A DNA stretch of 64,000 bases from Verrucomicrobiia bacterium (GCA_026125285.1 JAHCLO010000014.1:91384-155383), one strand, 5' to 3'. Shown: positions 34,327 to 44,256, counted from the first letter of the stretch. Notes: generated by a model not told the origin, from the sequence alone. Translations and numbers: made by a program.

Positions 34327-34956
34327 ATGAACCCGCAGCCGCCGCCCTCCGCTCCCGAACCGGTGACACCAAAAACCTTCCAGCTTCCGTCCGTCCGGCT
34401 CGTGGATTTGAAGTCCCAATTACCGCCCAAAGATTGGCCGCACGCTCCGGTGCATCGGCTGGCTGATAACGCGGTTTATTTCGTCACCGCGGGCACCCTC
34501 CACAAACAGCACCACTTCGACATTCCAGCGAAGCGCGATCTGCTTGAGCGATTGCTGCTTTCAATGGCGAAACCGTACGGCTGGCAACTGGAGGCGTGGG
34601 CGGTATTCGCCAATCATTATCACCTCGTGGCGCGCGGCAATCCCGCGTCCCGGCCGTTAGGCGAGTTCCTCCACGATTTGCACGGCATCTCAGCCCGCGA
34701 GTTGAACCGGTTGGAAGAAGTCACCGGGCGGAAGGTGTGGTACAACTTTCGGGAGACGAAGCTGACGCTGCAACACAGCTATCTGGCGCGCTTGAACTAT
34801 GTGCATCAGAACGCGGTAAAACACGGCCTGGTGGCGGTGGCCTGTCAGTATCCGTGGTGTTCGGCGGCGTGGTTCGAGCGGGTGGCCTCGCCGGCGCAGG
34901 TGAAGACAATCTACGCCTTCAAGACCGACCGTGTAAAAGTGGACGATGATTACTGA
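34327..34956 (+). CDS. REP-associated tyrosine transposase (RAYT, TnpA-REP like)
   Basis: 209 residues of the Y1/HUH transposase fold: FVTAGTLHKQHHFDI, WAVFANHYHLVARGN with the metal-binding His97-x-His99 pair, a candidate catalytic tyrosine in KVWYNFRETKL (Tyr139), and YLARLNYVHQNAVKHGLVAV near the end (compare YIHxNPVxxGLV of the family). Such proteins cut and rejoin single-stranded REP hairpins. The gene is bracketed by family C arrays ending 57 bases upstream and starting 11 bases downstream, which makes those palindromes its likely substrate. The N-terminal 40 residues are Pro-rich and unusual. Activity is not proven. Confidence 0.85.
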   Translation: MNPQPPPSAPEPVTPKTFQLPSVRLVDLKSQLPPKDWPHAPVHRLADNAVYFVTAGTLHKQHHFDIPAKRDLLERLLLSMAKPYGWQLEAWAVFANHYHLVARGNPASRPLGEFLHDLHGISARELNRLEEVTGRKVWYNFRETKLTLQHSYLARLNYVHQNAVKHGLVAVACQYPWCSAAWFERVASPAQVKTIYAFKTDRVKVDDDY

Positions 34957-34966
34957 CACGGGGAAA

Positions 34967-35535
34967 GCGGCGGTAAACACGCACGCACTCCAAACGCTTC
35001 GCGCGGCACTGTGAGGCTCGGACCTCGCGCCAGCGTTTGGACTGCGGTGTCTTCAGCACCGCTTTCCGACCGCGCAATTGATGCTCCGGCCACCAGCCCC
35101 TCCTCCCCGCGCCAGCCCCAGAGCGGCGGTAAACACGCGCGCACTCCAAACGCTTCGCGCCGCACTGTGACGCCCGGACTTCGCGCCAGCGTCTGGAGTG
35201 CGGTGTCTTCAGCACCGCTTTCCGAACGCGCAATTGATGCTCCGGCCACACCAACCCCTCGTCCCCGCGCCAGTCAAAAAGCGGCGGTGAACACGCACGC
35301 ACTCCAAACGCTTCGCGTCGCACGGCGCCGCCCGAACCTCGCGCCAGCGTCTGGAGTGCGGTGTCTTCAGCACCGCTTTCCGACCGCGCAATCATGCTCC
35401 GGCCACCAACCCATCGTCTCCGCGCCAGTCAAAAAGCGGCGGTAAACACGCACGCACTCCAGACGCTTCGCGCCGCACTGTGATGCCCGGGCTTCGCGCA
35501 GCGTCTGGAGTGCGGTGACTTCAGCACCGCTGTCC
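34967..35535. repeat. REP-like array (family C), four units, downstream of the RAYT gene
   Basis: Four palindromic units spaced about 150 bases, beginning at AGCGGCGGTAAACACGCACG directly after the RAYT stop and ending in CAGCACCGCT. Some units carry CGCGCCAGCGT instead of CGCGAAGCGT in the right arm, making their stems imperfect. No gene is seen here; ORFs through it are repeat translations. Confidence 0.88.
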
Positions 35536-35641
35536 AATGTGGCCTCACCTTTGACAGTCGTTCGCCTGACCGGTCGCCATGCCCGAATTGACAGCAGCGT
35601 TTTGCTCTTTGAACCGGTGCCGGGTTTGACAGAATGAGCCC

Positions 35642-37318
35642 GTGGAATCAAACAAGCGTTGGATCATTGGTGGCAGTGTCTTATTGGTTGTGTTGGCGGC
35701 CGCTCTATGGTTTGGCCGGCCGGCTTACCGGAACTTTCGCGAGGCACGCGCCGTCGCGCAGGCGCGGGCATTTCTGGATGCCAAAGATTACGCGAACGCT
35801 TCGTTGAGTGCCCGGCGGGCGCTGGGGTTCAATCCGAACAGCCTGGAGGCCTGTCGGATTATGGCGACCCTGGCGGAAACCGCCGGGTCGGCCGTGGTAC
35901 TGGAGTGGCGGCGGCGCATTGCGGAAATCCAGCCGGCGCTGACGAACCGATTGATGCTGGCGGCGGCGGCTTTGCGGTATCAACCCCCGCCATTTGCGCT
36001 GGCCAGACAGGTGCTGGCGGAATTGCCACCGACGGCAACCAATCTTGTTCCCTTCCACCTCGTCTCGGCGGAGATGGCGCTCAAACTCAATCAACTGAGC
36101 GAAGCCGAACGTCACCTGGCCAATGCCTCGGCTCTCCAACCCACCAATGCGCTGCACCAGTTGAATCTGGCAGTGCTGCGGCTCCAGTCCACCGACGCCA
36201 CCATCGCCACGGAAGCCCGCGCGGTCCTGGTCCGGTTACGGGCCGATCCTGCGGTGGGCACCGACGCGTTGCGATCATTGGTCGCCGACCTTGCCCGCCG
36301 CGGCGAACTGGCAGCGGCACGGGCGTCGTCCGCCGAATTGCTCGCGGATGCCCGGTCCACGTTTGAAGATCAGTTGCAGCACCTGAGTCTGCTCCTCGAG
36401 GATCGCAGCCCGGACTTGGCTGCCGCCTTGAGTGCTTTGCAGCAACAATCGTCCACGAACGTGGCGGCGATTCATCATCTGAATGCCTGGATGATCGGCC
36501 ACGGATTGGCGGACGACGCGTTGGCTTGGTTGCAACAGTTGCCGGAAGCGACGCAGGCCTCGCCCCGCGTGGGGATGGCCATGGCGGATTGCCACGTGGC
36601 CCGGAAGGATTGGCCGGCGCTGGAAACTGCGCTCGAGCCGCAGGACTGGGGCGAGGAGGATTTTCTGCGGCTGGCCCTGCGCTCGCACGGGGCGGCCCAG
36701 CAGCAGCAAACGCTGGCCGCCACCGCGCATTGGCGGGCAGCAGTGAAGGCGGCCAGCGATCATTTTGGCGCGTTGACCGCCCTGCTGCAACTGGCGGATC
36801 GCTGGCAGCGATCGCAGGACACGGAGGAATTGCTCTGGCGCATTGCCGAACGTTTTCCCACGCAACACTGGACGCTGCGCGAACTGGATCGCCTATATGT
36901 TGGTCGCGGCGATACCCGCGGGCAGAACCGGGTTTATGCCGCCATGCTGGCGCGCTTCCCCAACGACCTCGCCCTCAAGAACAACGTGGCGGCCACGTCA
37001 CTGCTGCTGAATTTGAATCCAACCCGCGCCCACGAATTGGCCCGCCAGGTCTATGAGGCGGAAAAAACCAATGCGGTCTTTGTCTCCACCTACGCCTTCG
37101 CGTTGCATGTTCAGGGCAAAACGGACGAGGGGGTGAAGCTGATGCAAACGCTGCCGGAAACGGAATTGCAGCAGCCGAGCATCGCCGCCTACCACGCTCT
37201 GCTGCTGGCGGCCGTTGGCGAACGTGACCGGGCCAGACCTTACTTTGCGCTGGCCGAACAGGGCCATCTACTGCCGGAAGAGCGCGAGTTGCTGGCACAG
37301 GCGCGCCGGCAAAAGTGA
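35642..37318 (+). CDS. Tetratricopeptide-repeat protein, membrane-anchored
   Basis: 558 residues from a GTG start. One N-terminal membrane span (WIIGGSVLLVVLAAALWFG), then TPR-type helical repeats: ARAFLDAKDYANASLSARRA, AEMALKLNQLSEAERHLANA, PVVLARFPNDLALKNNVAAT-like repeats and ALHVQGKTDEGVKLMQTLPE. It is similar in plan to the PrsT-type TPR proteins that accompany exosortase systems, so a periplasmic scaffold role in EPS or PEP-CTERM handling is plausible. It stands alone between two REP arrays. Confidence 0.75.
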   Translation: MESNKRWIIGGSVLLVVLAAALWFGRPAYRNFREARAVAQARAFLDAKDYANASLSARRALGFNPNSLEACRIMATLAETAGSAVVLEWRRRIAEIQPALTNRLMLAAAALRYQPPPFALARQVLAELPPTATNLVPFHLVSAEMALKLNQLSEAERHLANASALQPTNALHQLNLAVLRLQSTDATIATEARAVLVRLRADPAVGTDALRSLVADLARRGELAAARASSAELLADARSTFEDQLQHLSLLLEDRSPDLAAALSALQQQSSTNVAAIHHLNAWMIGHGLADDALAWLQQLPEATQASPRVGMAMADCHVARKDWPALETALEPQDWGEEDFLRLALRSHGAAQQQQTLAATAHWRAAVKAASDHFGALTALLQLADRWQRSQDTEELLWRIAERFPTQHWTLRELDRLYVGRGDTRGQNRVYAAMLARFPNDLALKNNVAATSLLLNLNPTRAHELARQVYEAEKTNAVFVSTYAFALHVQGKTDEGVKLMQTLPETELQQPSIAAYHALLLAAVGERDRARPYFALAEQGHLLPEERELLAQARRQK

Positions 37319-37350
37319 GCGATCAGTGCATCGCCCTTGCGCCAGTGCAA

Positions 37351-37606
37351 TAGCGGCGGTAAACACGCACGCACTCCAGACGCTTCGCGCCGCACGGCGC
37401 CGCTCGGACCTCGCGAAGCGTCTGGAGTGCGGTGGCTTCAGCACCGCTTTCCGACCGCGCAATTCATGCTGCGGCCACCAGCCCCTCGTCCCCACGCCAG
37501 TCCCAGAGCGGCGGTGAACACGCACGCACTCCAAACGCTTCGCGTGGCACGGTGAGGCTCAGACTTCGCGAAGCGTCTGGAGTGCGGTGGCTTCAGCACC
37601 GCTTTC
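37351..37606. repeat. REP-like array (family C), two units
   Basis: Two units (about 37371-37430 and 37526-37588) with the standard arms and spacer, in the same orientation as the arrays around the RAYT gene. The following 160 bases hold no gene. Confidence 0.88.
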
Positions 37607-37769
37607 GGCAACCGGATGTTTCGGGCGGCAGGTTTAACCCTCGTGGCGCCACCAGGCTTGACGAGTTTGTCCGTGGTTTAACATCCGCCCCGGCGGACTC
37701 GCAGGTATCGCGCTGCCAAGGGCCTGTCCTCGCGCCCAGAATCGGCATCGGATTGTGAATAACATGGTT

Positions 37770-37798
37770 TTGACATAAGCTCGAATCGAGGCTTTAAT
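37770..37798 (+). promoter_or_regulatory. Near-consensus sigma-70 promoter of PEP-CTERM gene 3
   Basis: TTGACA (37770-37775, perfect) and TTTAAT (37793-37798, five of six) separated by exactly 17 bases, 34 bases before the start codon at 37833. It is the best promoter match noticed in the window. Confidence 0.75.
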
Positions 37799-37832
37799 CG
37801 CGTCCTAAACAAACCCGAACCCGGATATCCTT

Positions 37833-38903
37833 ATGATGGCGTGCCGAAATTCAGACTCCTTGTCTTTTTTGCGAACGTGCCGGTTACTGCTGGTGTTGGG
37901 GCAAATCTCGGCTTGTTACACACTCACCGCGGATACTTTTACCTGGGACGGCGGCGCTGGCGACGGTGTTTGGCAAAGCGGAGCGTCGCAAAATAATTGG
38001 GAAGGCGACGTGTATAGCCCTGGCAACACGGCTTCCCATGATTATATCTTTACCGGGGCATCCTACTTGGGAGTGAGTGCAATCACACTGCAGGGCAGCA
38101 ATCCGAACGTCGCCAATCTACAAATCAACGCAGATGCGCCGAATCTTACATTCACCATCTTCCAATCCACTGCGCGGTTGGATTTGGATTCGGCTTCTGC
38201 CGGTGCTGAGACGATAACAGTTCTCGCCGGAACTCACACTATCACAGCGAGCGGTGCTGGGAGGGTCCAGCTCCAAGGCAATGCTTCGCAAACATGGAAC
38301 ATCGCAAGCGGCGCGACTTTGGAAGTTAGCGCTGTGATCGAAAACACTGCGGTGTTGCGAGGCTTCACAAAGACTGGCCTTGGAACACTCATCTTAAGCG
38401 GCGCCAACACTTACGCCGGCGGCACCACCCTGACGGGCGGCCAGATTGACTTGGGCGCGGATAACGTAATCCCCGACACCGGCACCTTCACCTTTGCCGG
38501 CGGGATTCTGGCGGCCAACAACCGCACCGATACCATTGGCCAACTCTCGCTCACCGCGGATTCCTCGCTCAACCTCTCGCCCGGTGGTGCCGTCGGTGCG
38601 CTGACCTTTGCCTCGGCGGCTTGGACGTCCGGAACGCTCACCATCAGCGGTTGGACGGGCACTCCAGGTGAAGAAGGCACGGACGACCGCATCTACTTCA
38701 CCAGTACGCCCGGCTCGGATTTTCTCGACCACGTTTACTTCGACATCGGCGGCAACCTGTACTTCGCGGACATGATCGGCAACGAACTGGTGGCGGGCGT
38801 CACTCCCGTACCCGAGCCGGTCAATGTCGCGTTGGGCGTGTTCGGCGCAATGTTCGCGGCGATCGGCCTCTGGCGACGGCATCGGGCTACTCATTCCGCC
38901 TGA
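37833..38903 (+). CDS. PEP-CTERM protein 3 with autotransporter-associated beta-strand repeat
   Basis: 356 residues. N-terminal hydrophobic leader (TCRLLLVLGQISACYTLTA), then pectin-lyase-like beta-solenoid sequence (TFTWDGGAGDGVWQSGASQN) and a clear autotransporter-associated repeat, GLGTLILSGANTYAGGTTLT. The end VTPVPEPVNVALGVFGAMFA and basic tail RRHRATHSA form a PEP-CTERM signal that is more diverged at DNA level than those of genes 1 and 2. Probably an exported, exosortase-processed surface or matrix protein. A strong promoter lies upstream. Confidence 0.85.
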   Translation: MMACRNSDSLSFLRTCRLLLVLGQISACYTLTADTFTWDGGAGDGVWQSGASQNNWEGDVYSPGNTASHDYIFTGASYLGVSAITLQGSNPNVANLQINADAPNLTFTIFQSTARLDLDSASAGAETITVLAGTHTITASGAGRVQLQGNASQTWNIASGATLEVSAVIENTAVLRGFTKTGLGTLILSGANTYAGGTTLTGGQIDLGADNVIPDTGTFTFAGGILAANNRTDTIGQLSLTADSSLNLSPGGAVGALTFASAAWTSGTLTISGWTGTPGEEGTDDRIYFTSTPGSDFLDHVYFDIGGNLYFADMIGNELVAGVTPVPEPVNVALGVFGAMFAAIGLWRRHRATHSA

Positions 38904-38941
38904 CCCCCGCCACAGCCCGGATGCGCGGTTACTGTTGGAGG

Positions 38942-39090
38942 CGGAAGCTTCCCATGAATCAACGTGCTGCCGTGCGTCCCGCCGGCAGTTCTCACCTCCT
39001 GCACAGGAATTTGATCTGCCGGCCAGAGGCACGGCAGCACGTTTGTCATGGTCCCAATGCGCTCTCGTCTTCGAGATGGGAAGCTTTCCC
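38942..39090. repeat. Family E composite palindrome
   Basis: Perfect inner arms ACGTGCTGCCGTGC (38962-38975) and GCACGGCAGCACGT (39029-39042), enclosed by outer arms GGAAGCTTCCCAT and ATGGGAAGCTTTCC. A related copy lies at about 31391-31473. The remaining bases up to the regulator gene at 39239 hold nothing recognisable. Confidence 0.8.
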
Positions 39091-39238
39091 TGAACCTGAA
39101 GCCAGTGTAGCAGTCTTTTCGTTCTCGTGTGCTGCATGCGCTTCTTGGCTGCGCGACGGCCGACGTTTTCAGCGTGGACGCTCCAAGGTTCATTTGGGAT
39201 TGAACTTTGGCGCCAGGGCTGCTAATTCCTTGCCTGTC

Positions 39239-39766
39239 ATGCAGCTAACGGCTACAGCGCCGGACCAGAATTCCTTGCCCGCCGAGGACGGGGACGCCAG
39301 TGCTGGCCTCGAACACGCGGTGATCCAGCGGTTCGTGGAAATCACCCGCACCTTGGGGCAGCCACGTTCGCTGGCTGAGATTTACGGTTTGTTGTTCATC
39401 TCCCCGCGCCCTTTGGCGATGGACGAGTTGATGGAGCGACTTCAGATCAGCAAAGGTTCAGCGAGCCAGGGTCTCCGGTACTTGCGCGAACTGGGCGCGG
39501 TGCGGCCGGTGGAAGTGCCCGGGGATCGCCGCACCCACTACGAAGCCGTGGCGGAGTTGCGCAAGATCGCAGGGAAATTCCTGCGCGACCAGATCGGCCC
39601 CCGCCTGGCGGGCGGCGACGCGCAGCTTCAACGATTGCAGGTTATGACGGATTCCGTTCCTCCGGCCGACCGTGCGCACATGCGCCAGCGGGTGGAAATG
39701 TTGCGCAGTTGGGAGCGCAACGTGCGCCGGGTGCTGCCCGTGGTGGAACGGTTGCTGAACGGGTGA
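39239..39766 (+). CDS. GbsR/MarR-like transcriptional regulator
   Basis: 175 residues with a winged-helix MarR/GbsR core: ARSLAEIYGLLFISPRPLAM-like (actual PRSLAEIYGLLFISPRPLAM), DELMERLQISKGSASQGLRY as the recognition helix region, and a wing VRPVEVPGDRRTHYEAVAEL. The C-terminal helices form a dimer arm. The ATG at 39239 fits the family start; the frame extends upstream through a repeat. Its place between the PEP-CTERM genes and the EPS cluster suggests it controls one of them, which is inference. Confidence 0.82.
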   Translation: MQLTATAPDQNSLPAEDGDASAGLEHAVIQRFVEITRTLGQPRSLAEIYGLLFISPRPLAMDELMERLQISKGSASQGLRYLRELGAVRPVEVPGDRRTHYEAVAELRKIAGKFLRDQIGPRLAGGDAQLQRLQVMTDSVPPADRAHMRQRVEMLRSWERNVRRVLPVVERLLNG

Positions 39767-39981
39767 GGGATATTCGGGAGTCAGGATTGCGCTGACCGGC
39801 ACGCTGGTCAGACGAAACCAGGCAAGCAGTGCTTGGCCATAAAACTCAATTTGTGCCCAGGCCCATCGCCGGAAAATCGGCAATGCGGCCAAGGGCGGCA
39901 GCTTGTACGAAACAGGACCAAAACCACTTTCAACGGAGGGAGACTTCGCCGAATCCAGATTCGCGCTTTGAACCTCAGAAC

Positions 39982-40054
39982 CGTAGCCGCCGACGTGAGG
40001 AGGCGGATTCCCCTGAGCTGCAACGTTGTCCGCCTCCTCACGTCGGCGGCTACG
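39982..40054. repeat. Family A palindrome, perfect intergenic copy
   Basis: Perfect 26-base inverted arms at 39982-40007 and 40029-40054 with a 21-base loop; arm core GTAGCCGCCGACGTGAGGAG. This is the reference copy for the in-gene elements in ccoI and ccoG. The surrounding gap (39767-40197) has no other clear feature except short direct repeats of GTCAAACCCA near 40137-40165. Confidence 0.92.
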
Positions 40055-40197
40055 AGCATAGGGTTCATGGGCAGGGTGGATATGCCCTGGATTTCTGTGG
40101 AGCGAACGCCCCGGTTTGCTACGCCCGGTCGAATCCGGTCAAACCCAGTCAAACCCAGTCAAACCAGATCAAGGTCGGGGAACGGCGGGCGAGATTG

Positions 40198-41430
40198 ATG
40201 CACTATCTGGCAGATTCGCAGCCGATGGCCGCATACAGGGTCAGAGGCCATGAACTGCTGCCGTTGCGGTCCCATTCTTGGATTTGTGGCATAGCCGCCA
40301 TTTTTAACTACCGTTCCGGCGCTCCCGTGGCACGCGAAGCGATGCGGCGCATGCTCGCACACATGCATCGGCGCGGGCCGGATGGCGAGGGCGAATGGTA
40401 TGGCTTGGCGGACACGATAGGGTTGGGCCATCGGCGACTTTCCATCATTGATCTCTCGGCGGCGGGTGCGCAGCCGATGGTTTCCGCGGATGGCCGCAAG
40501 GTCATCGTGTTCAACGGCGAAATCTACAACTACCGCGAACTGCGGGCGGAGCTGGAGGCGGAGGGTGCGCGATTCCGATCCCACAGCGATACCGAGGTGC
40601 TGCTCCAACTCCATCAACGCCACGGCACCGCCATGCTGCCGCGGTTGCGCGGCATGTTCGCTTTCGCCCTGTGGGACGGCGAGCGAGGTGGCCTGTTGCT
40701 GGCGCGCGATCCCTACGGCATCAAACCGCTTTACTATGCGGATGACGGCGAGACCCTGCGCGTGGCTTCCCAGGTGAAAACCCTGCTCGCCGGGGGAAGT
40801 ATCGCAGCGTCGCCTGAACCCGCCGGACATGCGGGCTTTCTGCTGTGGGGTCATGTGCCCGAACCCTACACGCTCTACAAAGCCATCCGCGCGCTGCCGG
40901 CTGGGACATCGCTTTGGGTCGGCAAGGACGGTTCCCGAGGCGCGGAGACTTTCGGCTCAATCCCCAAAATTCTGGCTTCGGCCAGGCACGAAAACCAGCT
41001 CCATACCAAAATGTTTTCCCAGCCCGCGCGCTCGGAGGCCGGCTTGGTGCGTGGAGCATTGCGCGATACCGTGGCTCACCATCTCATCGCCGATGTACCG
41101 GTGGGTGTGTTTCTTTCGTCGGGCTTGGATTCCACCACCCTGGCCGCCCTGGCGGCGGAACAGGGAGGTTCACACCGCACCGTTACCTTGGCGTTCCAGG
41201 AATTCGCCGGGACGGCCAACGACGAAGCGCCGCTGGCGGAGCTTGTCGCGCGACAATATGGGGCGCAACACCAGACCGTCCGCGTCACGCGGCAGGATTT
41301 CGTCGCGGAAACGGATCGGCTTTTCGCGGCAATGGATCAGCCGTCGTTGGACGGGGTGAACACCTATTTGGTGAGTCTGGCGGCGAAACGCGCCGGGCTG
41401 AAAGTGGCGTCGCGGTTTGCGGCCAACTGA
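40198..41430 (+). pseudogene. asnB: Asparagine synthetase-like (AsnB) gene, 3' truncated
   Basis: The N-terminal glutaminase domain is present (CGIAAIFNYRSGAPVAREAM, MHRRGPDGEGEWY, VFNGEIYNYRELRAELEAEG) and the synthetase domain starts with its ATP loop (VGVFLSSGLDSTTLAALAAE). It ends after AAKRAGLKVA, where the family has SGLGGDELFGGY, so the last 250 or so residues are missing. The catalytic Cys normally follows the start Met; here no standard start codon precedes CGIAA, only ATT at 40282, and the nearest in-frame ATG is 40198. Such enzymes commonly occur in exosortase EPS clusters. Probably non-functional or reduced to the glutaminase part. Confidence 0.75.
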
Positions 41431-42617
41431 TGCATCTCTTCGCACTGGTCACCGACGCCTTTGGCGGGCACGGCGGGATCGCCAAGTTCAACCGCGATTT
41501 GCTCACCGCGCTTTGCACCGCGCCGAAGGTAACCCGCGTTGTGGCGCTGCCGCGGTTGCAGCCCGGGCCGCCGGAGCCCATGCCGGAGAATCTGGAATTC
41601 AACACGTGCGGCGTCGGCGGCAAGCTGCGTTATGCCGTTGCGGTCCTGCGATCCGCCATCCGCCATTCTCGATCCTCTATTATTATCTGCGGCCACATCA
41701 ATTTGCTGCCGCTCGCCTTCCTGGTGCGGATGATCGTGAGACGCTTGGCTCCAGGCTTCCGCCCTGCCCTCGCGCTCGTCATCCACGGCGTTGACGCCTG
41801 GCAGCCGACCCGCAGTTGGCTGACGAACCGGCTGGCGCGGCAGGTGGATGTGGTGCTGGCGGTGAGTGAATTCACCCGAAAACGATTCTGGAACTGGGCC
41901 CAGCCAACGTCTGCCCGGTTTAACATCTTGCCCAATTGTGTGGACTTGGCGCGATTCACACCCGGCCCAAAGAATCCGGCTATGCAGGATCGCTATGGGC
42001 TGCGCGGCAGAACCGTATTGCTCACCGTTGCCCGGCTTTCGGCCGCTGAACGCTACAAGGGCTTTGATCAGGTGCTCGAATCGCTGCCTGTGCTGGCCAA
42101 GCAGATCGAGAATCTGGCCTATCTGATCGTGGGTGACGGCGATGACCGCGAGCGGCTGGTCGCCAAAGCAAAATCACTCGGCCTTGCCGTCTTGGAGCAC
42201 GGCAAACGGGGTGATTCAGCGCCCCGAACATCCAACCTGCCTCTTGCGGTCCCCAGCTCACCGCCTCCGGCGGCACAAGTGATATTTACCGGTCACATTC
42301 CCGAATCCGAGAAGGTGGATCATTATCGGTTGGCGGATGCCTTCGTGATGCCGGGCTGGGGTGAAGGATTCGGCATCGTGTATCTGGAGGCGATGGCGTG
42401 CGGAGTGCCGGTGCTGGCAAGCAAACTCGACGCCAGCCAGGAGGCGGTTCGCCACGGTGAATTGGGAGTGCTGGTGAACCCCAAGAAGTCCGACGAGCTT
42501 CAGGCCGGCATCCACGCGGTGCTGCAATGGGATCGCACCGGGTTGCTCCCGGGCGTGGAATACTTTTCCCATGCGCGCTTCGTCTCCCGTTGTCACCGAA
42601 TCCTGGCTCAGATTTAA
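41430..42617 (+). CDS. Family 4 glycosyltransferase
   Basis: 395 residues; the ATG shares its A with the asnB stop (TGATG), so it is translationally coupled. GT-B fold features: N-terminal [68 protein letters not shown] and the C-terminal [20 protein letters not shown] motif with the Glu that binds the sugar nucleotide. A Ser/Pro-rich stretch at about residues 253-280 ([20 protein letters not shown]) is unusual for the fold. It adds one sugar to the EPS repeat; the sugar is unknown. Confidence 0.9.
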   Translation: MHLFALVTDAFGGHGGIAKFNRDLLTALCTAPKVTRVVALPRLQPGPPEPMPENLEFNTCGVGGKLRYAVAVLRSAIRHSRSSIIICGHINLLPLAFLVRMIVRRLAPGFRPALALVIHGVDAWQPTRSWLTNRLARQVDVVLAVSEFTRKRFWNWAQPTSARFNILPNCVDLARFTPGPKNPAMQDRYGLRGRTVLLTVARLSAAERYKGFDQVLESLPVLAKQIENLAYLIVGDGDDRERLVAKAKSLGLAVLEHGKRGDSAPRTSNLPLAVPSSPPPAAQVIFTGHIPESEKVDHYRLADAFVMPGWGEGFGIVYLEAMACGVPVLASKLDASQEAVRHGELGVLVNPKKSDELQAGIHAVLQWDRTGLLPGVEYFSHARFVSRCHRILAQI

Positions 42618-42620
42618 CCC

Positions 42621-43568
42621 ATGAAGGTGCTCGTTACTGGCGGCGCGGGGTTCATTGGCAGCCATCTGGTGGATCGGTTGTTGGCGGAAGGGCATACCGT
42701 TACCGTCGTGGACAACTTCGATTCCTTCTACGATCCCGCCGTCAAGCAGGCCAACGTCGCGGCACATACGAACCATCCCCACTTCCGGCTGGTGCGGGCG
42801 GACATTCGGGACGCGGCGGCGTTGCGCGCCGGCTTGGACGGGGCTTATGACTTGATCGTGCATCTGGCAGCCAAGGCGGGAGTACGGCCTTCGATTGAGA
42901 ATCCGACGGCGTACCAACAGGTGAACGTGGGCGGCACGCAGAACCTTTTGGAGTTCGCCCGCGAGCAGGGGATTCGCCAATTCGTGTTTGCCTCCTCCTC
43001 CAGCGTCTATGGGGTCAACCCGCGCGTGCCGTGGCGCGAGGACGACGCGGGATTGCAGCCGATCAGCCCCTACGCCGCCACCAAAGTGGCGGGCGAACTA
43101 TTGGGACACGTTTACAGTCATTTGTTCGGCTTGCGGTTTGTTGCCCTGCGATTCTTCACCGTGTATGGCCCGCGGCAACGCCCGGACCTGGCCATTCACA
43201 AGTTCGCGCGGCAAATCCGCAGTGGCCGGCCGTTGCCGTTCTTTGGTGACGGTCGTACCAGCCGCGACTACACCCACGTGAGCGACATCGTCACCGGCAT
43301 CCGGGCAGCCATGGATTATTGCGCCAGTGATTATGAGATCATCAATCTGGGCGGCGATCAACCGGTGACGCTGACGGAACTGGTGGCGGCGCTGGAGGAA
43401 GCCTTGGACCGGAAAGCGGTGTTAAACCACCACCCCGAACAACCGGGCGATGTGCCGCGCACCTGGGCGGACCTGACCAAGGCCGGGAAACTGCTCGGCT
43501 ACCAACCGCGCATGATCCTGCGCGATGGACTGCGGGATTTCGTAAAGTGGTTGGATACGCAGACCTGA
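42621..43568 (+). CDS. NAD-dependent nucleotide-sugar epimerase (GalE/UDP-glucuronate epimerase type)
   Basis: 315-residue extended short-chain dehydrogenase: NAD loop [20 protein letters not shown], active-site Ser region [11 protein letters not shown], YxxxK in [11 protein letters not shown], and [20 protein letters not shown]. The [13 protein letters not shown] stretch after the second strand resembles UDP-glucuronate 4-epimerases. It would supply an epimerised sugar for EPS. It starts 4 bases after the upstream glycosyltransferase. Confidence 0.92.
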   Translation: MKVLVTGGAGFIGSHLVDRLLAEGHTVTVVDNFDSFYDPAVKQANVAAHTNHPHFRLVRADIRDAAALRAGLDGAYDLIVHLAAKAGVRPSIENPTAYQQVNVGGTQNLLEFAREQGIRQFVFASSSSVYGVNPRVPWREDDAGLQPISPYAATKVAGELLGHVYSHLFGLRFVALRFFTVYGPRQRPDLAIHKFARQIRSGRPLPFFGDGRTSRDYTHVSDIVTGIRAAMDYCASDYEIINLGGDQPVTLTELVAALEEALDRKAVLNHHPEQPGDVPRTWADLTKAGKLLGYQPRMILRDGLRDFVKWLDTQT

Positions 43569-43589
43569 AGGGGAATTGCGCAACGCCGG

Positions 43590-44213
43590 ATGAAACGCTT
43601 CCTGAAACGCCTGTCGCTATGCCTTCTGTTACTTTGTGTGTTGGGTGCGGTCCTCTATTGGTTTCGCGCGCCCATTATGCAGGGCGTGGCCACGGCCTGG
43701 ATCGTGGACGACCCGCTCACCAACGCGGATGTGATCGTGGTGCTGGGCGGGGGACCGTCCACGCGCCCGTTTGAAGCGGCGCGGCTCTATCACCAGCATT
43801 GGGCCCCGCGCATCCTGGTGATGCAGCCGCGCGCGGATTCGACCACGGAACTGGGCTTGACGAAACGGGAATCCGAACTGCTCAAGCAGATTCTGGTCCG
43901 GCAGGAAGTCCCGGAAGCGGCCGTCCTGATCGCAGCGGACGAGGTAATGAGCACCTATGAGGAAGCGTTGGCGATGCGGAATTGGGTGGCGACCAATCGC
44001 ATTCAAACCGCCATTGTCGTGACGGACGTCTTTCATGCCCGCCGCGCCCGCTGGGTGTTTCGCAAGCAACTCCGACCCACCGGCGTCCGCGTGCTCGTCC
44101 GCGCCCTGCCGGTGCGCGAGTACACCACGGAAAACTGGTGGCAACGCGAGCAGGGCATCGCCGCGCTGCAAAGTGAAATCCTGAAGCACGGCTATTACCG
44201 GATGAAATACTGA
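43590..44213 (+). CDS. YdcF/ElyC-like (DUF218) membrane-anchored protein
   Basis: 207 residues. N-terminal membrane span (LSLCLLLLCVLGAVLYW), then a DUF218 domain: ADVIVVLGGGPSTRPFEAAR, EVMSTYEEALAMRNWVATNR and TAIVVTDVFHARRARWVFRK. Members such as ElyC and SanA affect envelope polymer assembly; the reaction is unknown. DUF218 proteins are frequent in EPS clusters. Confidence 0.87.
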   Translation: MKRFLKRLSLCLLLLCVLGAVLYWFRAPIMQGVATAWIVDDPLTNADVIVVLGGGPSTRPFEAARLYHQHWAPRILVMQPRADSTTELGLTKRESELLKQILVRQEVPEAAVLIAADEVMSTYEEALAMRNWVATNRIQTAIVVTDVFHARRARWVFRKQLRPTGVRVLVRALPVREYTTENWWQREQGIAALQSEILKHGYYRMKY

Positions 44214-44256
44214 TGGCGACCAGCCGAGACACTGAATTGATGAAGGTCCGCCAGTT

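Noticed and set aside
41430..42617. The Ser/Pro-rich stretch near 42190-42280 as another palindromic insertion
   Set aside because: The stretch is unusual, but I could not find matching arms or a second copy in the window, so it is noted only in the gene entry.
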